From positions 1-37,109 of the IMG/VR virus record IMGVR_UViG_3300044684_000069: a stretch of DNA of 37,109 bases, one strand, 5' to 3'. Origin of the DNA: a virus. The position numbers and the translations under genes were made by a program. This document shows positions 22,461 through 30,690 of the stretch, in pieces. Below the pieces are notes generated by a model. That model ran no database searches, was not told where the DNA came from, and was given only the letters and a program-made list of their open reading frames with translations. The number at the start of each line of letters is the position of its first letter. Within the stretch, counting starts at the first letter, position 1.

Positions 22461-24001
22461 GCGGCATCCTCGATTCACTCGGCAGTTTGAACAGCGGCCA
22501 ACTCCCGCCGAACGTCACTGCCTCTTCGGGCTCGCTGTCGAGCCAGCCCGATTGGTTCCAGCAGATGGAGCAGGGCCTCGCGGCCCGTGGCGCCCAGATC
22601 GCCGATCGCGGGTATCAGTACTACTCAGATCCTCGCCTTGCCAACTTCACGCCCGACCAGCTCAACGCTTTCCAGGGTGTGCGGAACATGCAGGGCTCGT
22701 GGCAGCCTAGCTATCAGGGTGCTTTGGGTGCCTACGGGCAGGCGTTGCCTTATGGAATGAGCTCCCTGAACCGCGGGGCTGGCTACGGGGCCGGAGCGGT
22801 CGGTGCAGCGCAGGCCGGCGCTCAAGGCGCAATGGGTGCGGCTCAGCAGTACGCCCCCTGGATGACATCGGCCGCGGGGACATACGGCGGCGCAGCGATG
22901 GACGCGGCGAACAGCGGGGGCGCGGCGGCGCAGAGCGCGGCCAACCAAGCTGGTCAGCAGATGGGCAAGGCGGCCAACCAATACGGCCAAGGCGCCGTCT
23001 CCGCCACGCAAGGCCCATCCCAAAGCTGGACGGACAACTTCTCCAAGTACATGAGCCCGTACACCCAGAGCGTGGTGAACGAGATCGGCCGCCTGGGGAA
23101 TCAAAACCTGTTCCAGAACGTGTTGCCCCAGGTGAATGACTCGTTCATCGCCAATGGTGGCTTTGGTTCTGATCGCAACGCCGAGATGATCGGCCGCTCG
23201 ATCCGTGACGCGCAAACGAACATCTCTGGCTTGCAGTCTCAGGCGCTGGAAAGCGGCTACGGCACCTCGGCTGGCATCTTTGGTCAGGACGCCAACCGTG
23301 CTCAGCAGCAACAGCAGATGCAGTCCAACGCCAACCTTGGCGCTGGGAACCTCGTCACTGGGGCATTGGGGCAAGCTGGGCAGTTGCGCACGAACGCGGC
23401 TCTCGGTGCGGGCCAGCTCGCGACCAACGCAGCACTCGGCGCGGGAAATATGTACGAGGGGGCCTTGGGCCAAGGCGCGAACCTGCTCACTGGAACCGCA
23501 CTGCAAGGCGGCCAGCTCGCCTCAAACGCTGGGCTGCAAGCGGGGCAGATGGCGAACCAGGGTGCTCAGATCGGCGGCAATCTCGCCCTACAGACCGGGC
23601 AAGGCATGGGAGCGCTGTCGCAGCTCGGGCAGCAGCTTGGCTACAACGACCTCAACGCATTGAGCGGCATCGGTGCGCAGCAACAGGGCCTCCAACAGCA
23701 CGCCTACGACACGGCGTATCAGGAGTTCCAAAACCAGCGCGACTACCCGATGCAGCAGGCCTCTTGGCTGTCCAACCTGCTGCGCAACGCGCAAGTTCCG
23801 ACAACTCAAATCGGATCAACCAATGCACCACTTCCTGGGGCGCAGTACGGGGCGACACCCGCCAACCAGATTGGCGGCGCATTGAGCATGCTTGCGCCGT
23901 ACTTCTCCGGCTCTGGCGGCTCCGGAGGTTCGTCTGGCGGCGCTCTTCCGTATTGGGGTGGCGGCTCCAACGATTGGGAAAACTACATTCCCGGAGGCTG
24001 A
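22457..24001 (+). CDS. Ala/Gly/Gln-rich ejection protein with 11-residue repeats (514 aa)
   Basis: Start overlaps the previous stop (ATGA). The N-terminal region holds YQYYSDPRLANFTPDQLNAF, common in phage internal virion proteins. The middle is low in complexity. Residues 292-379 consist of eight tandem 11-residue units such as AALGAGQLATN, AALGAGNMYEG and TALQGGQLASN, with Gly at position 6 in most, Asn/Gln at 7 and Leu/Met at 8. Such hendecads favour long straight helices or membrane-lying amphipathic helices. The C-terminus is Gly/Ser-rich. It should help form the channel for DNA entry; this is by analogy with other podoviruses. Confidence 0.7.
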   Translation: MSGILDSLGSLNSGQLPPNVTASSGSLSSQPDWFQQMEQGLAARGAQIADRGYQYYSDPRLANFTPDQLNAFQGVRNMQGSWQPSYQGALGAYGQALPYGMSSLNRGAGYGAGAVGAAQAGAQGAMGAAQQYAPWMTSAAGTYGGAAMDAANSGGAAAQSAANQAGQQMGKAANQYGQGAVSATQGPSQSWTDNFSKYMSPYTQSVVNEIGRLGNQNLFQNVLPQVNDSFIANGGFGSDRNAEMIGRSIRDAQTNISGLQSQALESGYGTSAGIFGQDANRAQQQQQMQSNANLGAGNLVTGALGQAGQLRTNAALGAGQLATNAALGAGNMYEGALGQGANLLTGTALQGGQLASNAGLQAGQMANQGAQIGGNLALQTGQGMGALSQLGQQLGYNDLNALSGIGAQQQGLQQHAYDTAYQEFQNQRDYPMQQASWLSNLLRNAQVPTTQIGSTNAPLPGAQYGATPANQIGGALSMLAPYFSGSGGSGGSSGGALPYWGGGSNDWENYIPGG

Positions 24002-24004
24002 TAG

Positions 24005-25990
24005 ATGCCGTTCGATTTCGACAACACCATCCAAGGCGCACTCGGTCTCCTAGCCAAGTCTGCGCAGCCCGCGCAGATGGACACCGACACGTCCTATCTG
24101 ACTCCTTCGGCCATTGAGATGGGGCCGGGATATTCGCGTCGTGCAGCACTGGCCGGATTGCTAGGCCCGACTCACAGCGGCTCTACGGCTGAAGGGATTG
24201 CTAACTCCATGGCCGGCGAGAACGCTGCCGACTTGGAGCAGGCAAAGCTGCGTGCGATGTACCTCCCGGCAATTGCGAATGCGGTGACATCGCGTCAACA
24301 AGCCGCAGCACAAGCCAACCTCGTCAACGTCGAAGCAGCGCAGCACATGATCGGCGCAGCACAGGCGGCGCGGGCTGCCGACATCCAGCGCTGGGCGCTC
24401 GGCCAATTCGGCTATGACGGCGGTCAACCGGATCAGATCGTCCCTCAACTGTCACAGGGGGCGCTTTCTCAGGGAGCGGCTCAAGGCGATGTTGGCCCGA
24501 CAAATACGAACGCCCAGCGGATGACTGGCGCCTTGTCGGCAATGGCTCCGCAGCGACCGTCTGGGATGATGTTCGGCGTCCCGAGTGACGTGGCTCTGTC
24601 GGATCTCGCCTTCAACGGCGGGAAGAACATCGCCGGGTTTGCGAACGAACGAAGTAAGCCGACCCCGGATGTCATCAACGCTCAGTACGCGATGGGGGGC
24701 GACGGCGCTGGAGCGCAAAACCTTGTTCTGGCGAAGCTGATGAAAGAAGGCATCGTCACGATGCGTAACGGCCTGCTTTACAACACGCTCACGGGCCAGT
24801 TCATGGGTGCGCCTGCTGCGATGATCCAGAAGAACGCGGAGGCGGTGAAGCGTGGCGAAACTCTGGGCGGCACGACGACGACCGTCAATCCCGATGGCAG
24901 CGAAAGCACGGCCATCTTCGGCGACTTGTACACCCCGCCCGGCGGCAATCCCAATACTCCTGCTCCGATCCGGAACAACAACCCCGGCGCCCTGATGCCG
25001 GGCGGGAAGTTGGCGCAGTTCAAGACGCCTGAAGAGGGCTTGGCTGCCATGGATCAAAACCTGCAGAGCTATGGCAAGCAGGGCGTCAAGACGCTATCCG
25101 GCGTCATTGCCAAATGGGCGCCGCCGAACGAGAACGACACGCAAGCCTACATCGCCGACGTATCGAAGCGCCTCGGCGTCGATCCGAACGCCACCGTTGA
25201 CTTGAACAACCCGCTGCAGCGCCACGCGATCAGCACAGCGATCATGCTGCACGAGAACGGCCCGCAAGCCGTGTTTGGGCAACCGGCCGCACAAGCAACG
25301 CCGGCTCCGGTGGGTGTACAGACCAAAGCCGCCCCAGGCGTGACTTCAGCACGAGCGCAAGGCGACAAGTTCTACGAGCAGATTGCCAGCGAAGGGCAAA
25401 GCGTCGGCCAGGACCGAAACATCCTGGAAGAGATGGCGAAGCTGGCAAACGACCCGAATGCGAAGTTCGGCCCCGGCGCTGAGGGCGTTGCCGCGTTCAA
25501 GGCGAAGATCGCCAACATCCCGGGCCTGCCGGATTCGTGGAAGGCGGATGTCCAGCAGGCGCAGACCTATCAGGACGTTCTTCGCAAGCTTGCGAGCAAT
25601 ATGGCGATGGGCCGCTTGGGGCAGGGGAGCACTGGCACTGACACCCAGTTGGAAACCCTGCTGCACTCGTTCCCCAATGGTGAGATGACTCCTGCCGCCA
25701 TGAAGCAGGTTCTTCCGATGCTTCAGCGCCAAGTGGATGCGCGCGAGACCCGTCTCAACGCTGCGTCGAACTTCCTCAAGGCGCATGGCAACGACAGGCA
25801 GTACATGCAAGACTTCAACCAGGCGTGGAGCAAGTTTGGCGATCCGGTCGCGATCGAAGTCGGCCGCCAACTGGCGATTGCTCAGAGCCGTGGGGACAAG
25901 AACGCAGCGGCGACCCTCATCGCCAAGATCAAGGCTGATCCTGACCTCACGGCCAAGATCAAGGGCCTCAACTCTCTGGGGGCGTTCTAA
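24005..25990 (+). CDS. Ejection protein with virion lytic domain (661 aa)
   Basis: GGAGG at 23994-23998 supports the ATG at 24005. The N-terminal 300 residues are helical and Ala/Gln-rich. A domain at about residues 323-420 begins RNNNPGALMPGGKLAQF, followed by EEGLAAMDQNLQSYGKQG, VIAKWAPPNENDTQAYI and ISTAIMLHENG, a pattern found in virion-associated peptidoglycan hydrolases similar to PRD1 P5-type lytic proteins and tail lysozymes. The remainder is helical (AAFKAKIANIPGLPDSW and on). It would open the cell wall during DNA injection. It overlaps the next gene by 1 nt. Confidence 0.75.
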   Translation: MPFDFDNTIQGALGLLAKSAQPAQMDTDTSYLTPSAIEMGPGYSRRAALAGLLGPTHSGSTAEGIANSMAGENAADLEQAKLRAMYLPAIANAVTSRQQAAAQANLVNVEAAQHMIGAAQAARAADIQRWALGQFGYDGGQPDQIVPQLSQGALSQGAAQGDVGPTNTNAQRMTGALSAMAPQRPSGMMFGVPSDVALSDLAFNGGKNIAGFANERSKPTPDVINAQYAMGGDGAGAQNLVLAKLMKEGIVTMRNGLLYNTLTGQFMGAPAAMIQKNAEAVKRGETLGGTTTTVNPDGSESTAIFGDLYTPPGGNPNTPAPIRNNNPGALMPGGKLAQFKTPEEGLAAMDQNLQSYGKQGVKTLSGVIAKWAPPNENDTQAYIADVSKRLGVDPNATVDLNNPLQRHAISTAIMLHENGPQAVFGQPAAQATPAPVGVQTKAAPGVTSARAQGDKFYEQIASEGQSVGQDRNILEEMAKLANDPNAKFGPGAEGVAAFKAKIANIPGLPDSWKADVQQAQTYQDVLRKLASNMAMGRLGQGSTGTDTQLETLLHSFPNGEMTPAAMKQVLPMLQRQVDARETRLNAASNFLKAHGNDRQYMQDFNQAWSKFGDPVAIEVGRQLAIAQSRGDKNAAATLIAKIKADPDLTAKIKGLNSLGAF

Positions 25991-28026
25991 TGCCGCTCGA
26001 TCTCTCCGGGCTTGACGATCAAGCGCCGCCCCCCGGTGGACAGTCCGCCCCGGTCCCGGGCAAGCTTGACCTGTCGCTGCTCGATGATCCTTCGCTGACC
26101 GCTGCCGCAAAGCCCGCTCCTACCAAACAGGCCGTGCCGCAGAAGGTGGACGTGATGTCGTCCGCCATCGACCCCGCATGGAAGGCTCCAAACGGTAAGT
26201 GGAGCGACTATGACGTGCAGCAGTACACCGCACGCATGCACAACCAGGCGGCCAGTGAAAACGAAGGCATCTTGCGTGGTGCTGCAGGTATCGGCCATAC
26301 GCTGCTGAAGCCGGTTCAGTGGCTTGCTGACTGGATATCCCCTCCTCAGCAAACGATGGGCGGCCTTGTCACTGGGCAACCGACGCAGAAGAACGCCGTC
26401 TCCAGTTACATCGACAGCATCCAGGACACCATCAACAACCTGGACAAATCGAACGCCGGGAATGGCCACTACCAGACCGGCAAGGTCATGAGCCAGATGG
26501 CGATGACCTATCCAGTGGGCGGCGTGCTCGGGCAGCTCGCAAGGGCCGCGAACTTGCCGCGTCTGGCCTCGGCCATTGAAACGGGGGGGCTGAGTACTGG
26601 CGCGGCACCGGCCGCTCCAGCCGCTGGCGCCTTGTCTCGTCTTGGCTCGGCTGCGGCGAACATGGGTGTTCGCGTTGCGGGCGGCGCGATAAACGGCGCG
26701 GCAAGTGCTGGGCTGGCCGACCCGAACAGTGCGACCGCAGGGGCGGTGGCCGGTGGTGCGTTGCCTGCTGTGGTTTCTGGCCTTGGCAATACGGCAAAGG
26801 CCGCTGGCTCTGTGTATGGCGCCCTGTCTCCGCTTTGGAGCCAGAAGGGCGCGCTTAACGCCGCGACCCAGAAGGTTGCAAAGGCTGTCCCCGCCCAGGA
26901 CATTTCGCAGATCATTGGCGACCTGCAGACCTACTTCCCGAAGGGAGCCGAGAACATCCCGCTGAGCAGCGCGGCCATCACCGGAAGTCCTCATCTCGCG
27001 CAACTTGAGCAGGGTTCTCGGCTGCAGTTCCCGACCAACTGGATGGACTTCGACCGCAACCAAGCCAAGGCGGTGTTTGACAACGTCATGAACGCGACCG
27101 CTGAGGCTGGGAACATCGGGGCGGCGCGCGCTGCCCGAAGCCAAGGCTGGGACGACGCCTGGGGTAAGGCTATGTCGAACTTCAAGCCGAAGGTTTGGCA
27201 GAAGGAGATGGGCGCCCTGGGTCCGAATTTGGATCAAGCAATGGCGTCACCGGAGGCCAGCAATCCAGCAGTTCGGAACATGCTGCAGGCTATCAAGGAC
27301 GAGGTTGTCCGCGTCGGTCCGAACTTCAGCCCGGCACACTTGCAGCAGATTCGAGCGAACCTGAGCGCGAGTGCCTACAACCCGATGAGCCCGAACGCCT
27401 TCGCTGCTGCGCCGCGTGACAACCCAGCCACCATCAGCGTCATGCAGGAGCTTGACAACATCCTGAACAAGTCCACCGGAGGCAAGTGGCAGAACGTGCT
27501 GAATTCGTACTCCCAGGGGTCGCAAGCCGTCAATGCCGCCAAGGCTGCATCAAAGGTGCAAAGCTCGTTCATGGACCCAGAGACGGGCCGCCTCCTGGCG
27601 AAGACGATCGACCCGCAAGGGGCGGTTCCAATCATCACCGACTCGGGCCTGACGCGCGCAATGAACGCCGCACGAGGGAAGGACGGAAGTCAGCAACTCA
27701 GCCAACCCGCCGCGGATCAGTTGCAGGCGACTATTGACGCTCTACGCCGTCAGAACGTGGTGCAGAACCTCAAGCGATCGGCGACTGCGAAGGGCGGCAG
27801 CGACACGGTGTCAAACGCGATTGCTGCGTTGCCTTTTGTGGGCGGCTACTTGGCGAAGCCTCTGCAGAAGGCGGTCTTGAACCGCGACGCGGCCTTGACG
27901 GGCTTGCTGACGAACCCGGATCAACTAGCGTCGCAGCTCAGTGCGTATCAGGGGGCAGCGCAGCAGGGGGTGCTTTCACATCCTGAACTGGCTCGCGTGG
28001 CGCCTGTCCTTTTGGCCGACCATTGA
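25990..28026 (+). CDS. Large internal virion/ejection protein (678 aa)
   Basis: Start shares one base with the previous stop (TAATG). Residues 1-60 are Pro/Leu/Asp-rich and repeat a short unit (PLDLSGLDD, KLDLSLLDD). Residues about 140-280 are Ala/Gly-rich and hydrophobic. The rest is mostly helical with WMDFDRNQAKAVFDNVMN and MQELDNILNKSTGGKWQNV. No enzyme domain is seen. It is the last gene of the ejection cluster and is followed by a terminator at 28160-28199. It fits the third ejection protein of a podovirus; inferred. Confidence 0.7.
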   Translation: MPLDLSGLDDQAPPPGGQSAPVPGKLDLSLLDDPSLTAAAKPAPTKQAVPQKVDVMSSAIDPAWKAPNGKWSDYDVQQYTARMHNQAASENEGILRGAAGIGHTLLKPVQWLADWISPPQQTMGGLVTGQPTQKNAVSSYIDSIQDTINNLDKSNAGNGHYQTGKVMSQMAMTYPVGGVLGQLARAANLPRLASAIETGGLSTGAAPAAPAAGALSRLGSAAANMGVRVAGGAINGAASAGLADPNSATAGAVAGGALPAVVSGLGNTAKAAGSVYGALSPLWSQKGALNAATQKVAKAVPAQDISQIIGDLQTYFPKGAENIPLSSAAITGSPHLAQLEQGSRLQFPTNWMDFDRNQAKAVFDNVMNATAEAGNIGAARAARSQGWDDAWGKAMSNFKPKVWQKEMGALGPNLDQAMASPEASNPAVRNMLQAIKDEVVRVGPNFSPAHLQQIRANLSASAYNPMSPNAFAAAPRDNPATISVMQELDNILNKSTGGKWQNVLNSYSQGSQAVNAAKAASKVQSSFMDPETGRLLAKTIDPQGAVPIITDSGLTRAMNAARGKDGSQQLSQPAADQLQATIDALRRQNVVQNLKRSATAKGGSDTVSNAIAALPFVGGYLAKPLQKAVLNRDAALTGLLTNPDQLASQLSAYQGAAQQGVLSHPELARVAPVLLADH

Positions 28027-28114
28027 GTTCTAGGCCGTTCTTGCCGCAGTAGAAGCCCCAGATGATGGCGGCTATACCGAAGAGAACGACCTTGGCCCAG
28101 AGGTATTCAGACAT
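27938..28114 (-). CDS. Small membrane protein, antisense to ejection gene end (58 aa)
   Basis: On the minus strand an ATG at 28114 opens a 58-codon frame. The product starts MSEYLWAKVVLFGIAAIIWG, one membrane segment with a short charged N-terminus, followed by a polar Pro-rich tail. The last 89 nt run antisense to the end of the large ejection gene. Similar one-TM proteins with a YLWAK start occur in related phages, as I recall. No good ribosome-binding site is visible. It is convergent with the structural operon. Confidence 0.55.
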   Translation of the reverse strand: MSEYLWAKVVLFGIAAIIWGFYCGKNGLELNGRPKGQAPREPVQDVKAPPAALPPDTH

Positions 28115-28159
28115 CCGCCACCCGCACTGAAGTTGCGGACTCAGTTATAGCAAACTCCA

Positions 28160-28199
28160 AGCCCGGAGCGTCCCATAGCGGGGTGTTCCGGGCTCTTTT
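28160..28199 (+). terminator. Terminator of the structural gene cluster
   Basis: AGCCCGGA (28160-28167) pairs with TCCGGGCT (28187-28194), followed by CTTTT. The 19-nt loop holds a minor CCC/GGG pair. It would stop plus-strand transcription before the convergent minus-strand genes. Confidence 0.75.
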
Positions 28200-28208
28200 G
28201 TCGTTTGT

Positions 28209-28243
28209 GCCTCTCATTCTGTACATTGCCCAAAATGAGAGGC
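28209..28243. repeat. 10-bp perfect inverted repeat at end of minus-strand operon
   Basis: GCCTCTCATT (28209-28218) and AATGAGAGGC (28234-28243) with a 15-nt loop, 2 nt beyond the stop codon of the minus-strand gene ending at 28246. No T run follows on either strand, so it is not a classic intrinsic terminator. It could protect the mRNA end or aid termination with a factor. Confidence 0.6.
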
Positions 28244-28245
28244 GC

Positions 28246-28710
28246 TTAGCCGAACGGCCGCCAGACCGGGATGCCTGCTGCTTCGCAGCGCTTCACGTTG
28301 TCAGCGGTCCCGCGCCCGCCTGGGAAGGCAATGCAGCCATGAGCGCCTGCGGCTACCATCCGAGCGTTGCGCTCCGGCCCGGCCTTCGGCCCCAGCTCGC
28401 GCCAGTTGGCCTCGAACACCTCCACCCAGACACCGCGTGCCTTCGCCCATTCGCCGGCCAGTGTGTCTGCGCCTGGTGCACCACCGTGTACGAGGAGTGT
28501 GATTGAGCGCTTGGCGTGTGCTCGGTCGAGCGCGGCGAACACCCGCGCCCTGTCAGCGTAGTTCCGGCCGCCGCAGACGATGACGACGTGCGCGGTCTCC
28601 TGCCGGCGCAGCCACGCGACATGCTGCTGCCGTAACGTCTCGGCGTCGTTCACGACGAGCGGCGGCTGGCCTTCGACGGGGCGGTAGCGTGGGTCTGAGG
28701 GGTTGCCCAT
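28246..28710 (-). CDS. DUF2493/SLOG-family nucleotide-binding protein (154 aa)
   Basis: The Rossmann-type core starts HVVIVCGGRNYADRARVFAA, then LLVHGGAPGADTLAGEWA, EVFEANWRELG and CIAFPGGRGTADNV. These are the signatures of the YpsA/SLOG superfamily, DUF2493 branch, with the GG-R motif and the HGGAxGAD loop that bind nucleotides or related ligands. Proteins in this superfamily may sense or process nucleotide-derived signals. The start is placed at the ATG at 28710; the frame stays open to 28809 but that part overlaps the upstream gene and looks non-native. Last gene of the accessory operon. Confidence 0.75.
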   Translation of the reverse strand: MGNPSDPRYRPVEGQPPLVVNDAETLRQQHVAWLRRQETAHVVIVCGGRNYADRARVFAALDRAHAKRSITLLVHGGAPGADTLAGEWAKARGVWVEVFEANWRELGPKAGPERNARMVAAGAHGCIAFPGGRGTADNVKRCEAAGIPVWRPFG

Positions 28711-28747
28711 CCGCAGTACAGCTAACCGCCGTTTATCCCTGGTGCGG

Positions 28748-29179
28748 CTACAGCGCCTTGAAGCGCTCGCGAATCGCATGCGCGCAGTCCAGCGGGCCAA
28801 TGCCTTCAATCGGCCGCCCGACCGTCAGGATCTCCCACTTGCGGCGCTCCTTGTCCTCACAACACTTCGCCGCTTCTTCTGCTGCGTGCTGCATGGCGAG
28901 ACGGCAGAGGGCTTGCAACTGAACGTCGCTACAGATCCACTGCGTCTGGCCGTCAAACTCGCCGTCCACGTCAAAGCCCGCGCTCTTCGCCCACTGCTCG
29001 ACCAGCTTCTGTAGATCGCCCGCTTCTTTGGGTTTCTCTGGCGGCGCGGCAAGCTGTTGCTTTTGCCTCCACTCAAACATTTGAGAAGGCGTCATGCAGG
29101 GAAGCGACGGCTGCGGAACTGAATCAGGATCCAGGTTCGCCTGCAGCGGCTGTGCGTATTGCTTGTACCAATCGGTCAT
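28748..29179 (-). CDS. Phage accessory protein, helical with Cys (143 aa)
   Basis: AGGAG just before the ATG supports the start; that sequence includes the stop of the previous gene. The N-terminal half is polar. The C-terminal half has LCRLAMQHAAEEAAKCCED followed by charged residues and LDCAHAIRERFKAL, a helical pattern common in phage accessory proteins (AxxxAREAAxxCE...CAxAIRxR). Function is not known. It belongs to the minus-strand operon. Confidence 0.7.
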   Translation of the reverse strand: MTDWYKQYAQPLQANLDPDSVPQPSLPCMTPSQMFEWRQKQQLAAPPEKPKEAGDLQKLVEQWAKSAGFDVDGEFDGQTQWICSDVQLQALCRLAMQHAAEEAAKCCEDKERRKWEILTVGRPIEGIGPLDCAHAIRERFKAL

Positions 29180-29182
29180 CGG

Positions 29183-29398
29183 CTACTCCTGATTCCCCAC
29201 GGAGGGCAGCTTGAATCTCCCGCAGCAGCACTCCGAGACGAGAGTCATGCCAGATGCCTTGCGCGTCTTGTTGATGTGAGCAAGGCATTCCTTGCAAAAG
29301 TTCCCGTGGCACTGGCAGGGGGACTGCCACCCGCACTTGTTGCACCAATCTCCGACCGGAGAGCGCGCCTCAACAGCGCCGCAAACGGGGCATGTCAT
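29183..29398 (-). CDS. Small Cys-rich zinc-binding protein (71 aa)
   Basis: Twelve Cys residues, with CPVC, CNKC, CQCHGNFCKEC and CCC clusters, point to two zinc knuckles or ribbons. The ATG at 29398 follows AAGGAGTAG; a GTG 3 nt upstream is the alternative. The last codons (CAGGAGTAG) form the Shine-Dalgarno of the next gene. Function unknown; may bind nucleic acid or protein. Confidence 0.7.
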   Translation of the reverse strand: MTCPVCGAVEARSPVGDWCNKCGWQSPCQCHGNFCKECLAHINKTRKASGMTLVSECCCGRFKLPSVGNQE

Positions 29399-29401
29399 CA
29401 C

Positions 29402-29593
29402 CTACTCCTTCACTAGAGGAACGTCCTGCCATTCGGTCCATTGAGCTGGGCCGCCTGGCGGACGAGGCAGGCGAACCAGCTTGCGCATTTGCAGGATGCG
29501 GACAGTCTTCGGCTTCACGCCTAGCGTCGCATCGGCAAGCGGCGGCACTTGCTCGCGCTCCACAAACCGCAGTTCCACGTCTTCAACGATCAT
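29402..29593 (-). CDS. Small beta-rich phage protein (63 aa)
   Basis: ATG at 29593 with AAGGAG at 29601-29606 on the minus strand. The protein reads as a small beta-barrel-type chain: MIVEDVELRFVEREQVPPL, KPKTVRILQMRKL and an end in WTEWQDVPLVKE. Short proteins with this pattern are widespread in phages of beta-proteobacteria, with no known role as far as I know. A fragment with a similar end (DTPPAKE, stop) lies directly upstream at 29598-29621. Confidence 0.65.
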   Translation of the reverse strand: MIVEDVELRFVEREQVPPLADATLGVKPKTVRILQMRKLVRLPRPPGGPAQWTEWQDVPLVKE

Positions 29594-29597
29594 CGCT

Positions 29598-29621
29598 CTA
29601 CTCCTTGGCTGGAGGGGTGTC
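29598..29621 (-). pseudogene. Severed 3' end of a gene next to the TnpB insertion
   Basis: Read on the minus strand, these 24 nt encode DTPPAKE and a TAG stop, and contain the AAGGAG that serves the gene starting at 29593. Other genes of this operon also end in GAG-TAG and so supply the Shine-Dalgarno of the next gene. A stop lies just upstream, at the TnpB element side. The piece therefore looks like the remaining end of a gene whose body was cut off by the insertion. It resembles the end of its neighbour (DVPLVKE). Short, so uncertain. Confidence 0.4.
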
Positions 29622-29640
29622 CTAATTTAATATTGACCCT

Positions 29641-30690
29641 GTGCTGTTGACGTACCGTTACCGCGTGAAGTCCCTTCATGGCTTGCTGAAAAAGCAAGCC
29701 CGTGCGGTCAACTTCGTTTGGAACTACTGCAACGATCGGCAGAAGGACGCGCTGCGCTTCGGTAGGCGCTGGCTCACTGGGTTTAACCTCAACAACCTCA
29801 CCGCCGGCAGCAGCCGCGAACTCGGCCTGCATGCCCGCACCATTAACGCGGTGTGTGATAAGTATGCCCAGTCCCGAGCGCAGAAAAATCGTCCGTTTCT
29901 TCGCTATCGTGGCAAGAAGTCGCTTGGCTGGGTGCCTCTCAGGGGACGTGACGTGAGGGAGACGCCCAACGGTTTTCACTTCCACGGCCGTGAATTCAAG
30001 GTGTTCAAGAGCCGCGATTTGCCGGCCGGCGCAACAATCAAGGACGGAACCAACTTCTCGCGTGATTCGCGCGGCAACTGGTTCCTGAATGTCTGCATAG
30101 AGGTTCCAGATGTGCCGGTCCGCGCGCCTGCCATAGGTGTTGGCATCGACCTTGGGCTTAAGGAGTTGGCCGCCCTCTCGACCGGCGAGAAGATCGAGAA
30201 CCCGCGGCACTTCCGACAGTTGGAGGAGGCGCTTGGCAAGGCACAGCGCGCCAGGAAGAAGCGCCAGGCCGCCAACATCCACGCCCGCATCGCCAATGCG
30301 CGTCGGGACTTCCTGCACAAGGCGTCGCTCAGCATCGTGCGGCGCTTCGACTACATCGCGGTGGGCAACGTGTCCGCCGCCGGGCTTGCCAAGACCAGCA
30401 TGGCGAAGTCTGTCTACGACGCTGGCTGGTCGTCCTTTCGAAACATGCTCCGCTACAAAGCGATTGCGCACGGGGCTTGGTACGAGGAAGTGAACGAGGC
30501 GTTTTCCACCCAGGTCTGTTCTTCGTGTGGCTCCATGCCGCCGGAGAGGCCGAAAGGTATCGCAGACCTTGGAATAAGGCGGTGGGTCTGCAGTGATTGC
30601 GGTTGCGAACATGATCGTGACGTGAACGCTGCTTTGAACTTGCTTGCCCGCTCGGGACATCGAGCGCCTGTAGAGGGAACCCCGGCTTAG
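29641..30690 (+). CDS. tnpB: TnpB-type RNA-guided nuclease (349 aa)
   Basis: TnpB proteins of IS200/IS605 elements cut DNA guided by an RNA from the element's right end. GTG start; an in-frame stop lies at 29623. RuvC-I Asp170 is in GVGIDLGLKELAALS; RuvC-III is in HDRDVNAALNLLA with Asp325 and Asp327; a zinc ribbon uses C293, C296, C317 and C320. At the usual RuvC-II Glu position the sequence is AVGNVSAAGLAKTSMAKSV, with Gly242 where most TnpBs have Glu. Nearby Glu282, Glu283 and Glu286 (YEEVNEAFSTQ) could take over. No tnpA is present. The stop codon lies in the loop of the right-end hairpin. It is the only plus-strand gene in this arm. Confidence 0.85.
   Translation: MLLTYRYRVKSLHGLLKKQARAVNFVWNYCNDRQKDALRFGRRWLTGFNLNNLTAGSSRELGLHARTINAVCDKYAQSRAQKNRPFLRYRGKKSLGWVPLRGRDVRETPNGFHFHGREFKVFKSRDLPAGATIKDGTNFSRDSRGNWFLNVCIEVPDVPVRAPAIGVGIDLGLKELAALSTGEKIENPRHFRQLEEALGKAQRARKKRQAANIHARIANARRDFLHKASLSIVRRFDYIAVGNVSAAGLAKTSMAKSVYDAGWSSFRNMLRYKAIAHGAWYEEVNEAFSTQVCSSCGSMPPERPKGIADLGIRRWVCSDCGCEHDRDVNAALNLLARSGHRAPVEGTPA

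Noticed and set aside
25987-27237. Minus-strand open frame (416 codons) opposite the last ejection gene
   Set aside because: Lacks a recognisable domain and ribosome-binding site; composition is typical of an antisense shadow.
29594-29640. TnpA transposase gene beside tnpB
   Set aside because: No frame with a TnpA-type HUH motif or Tyr is found near tnpB on either strand; the element looks TnpB-only.
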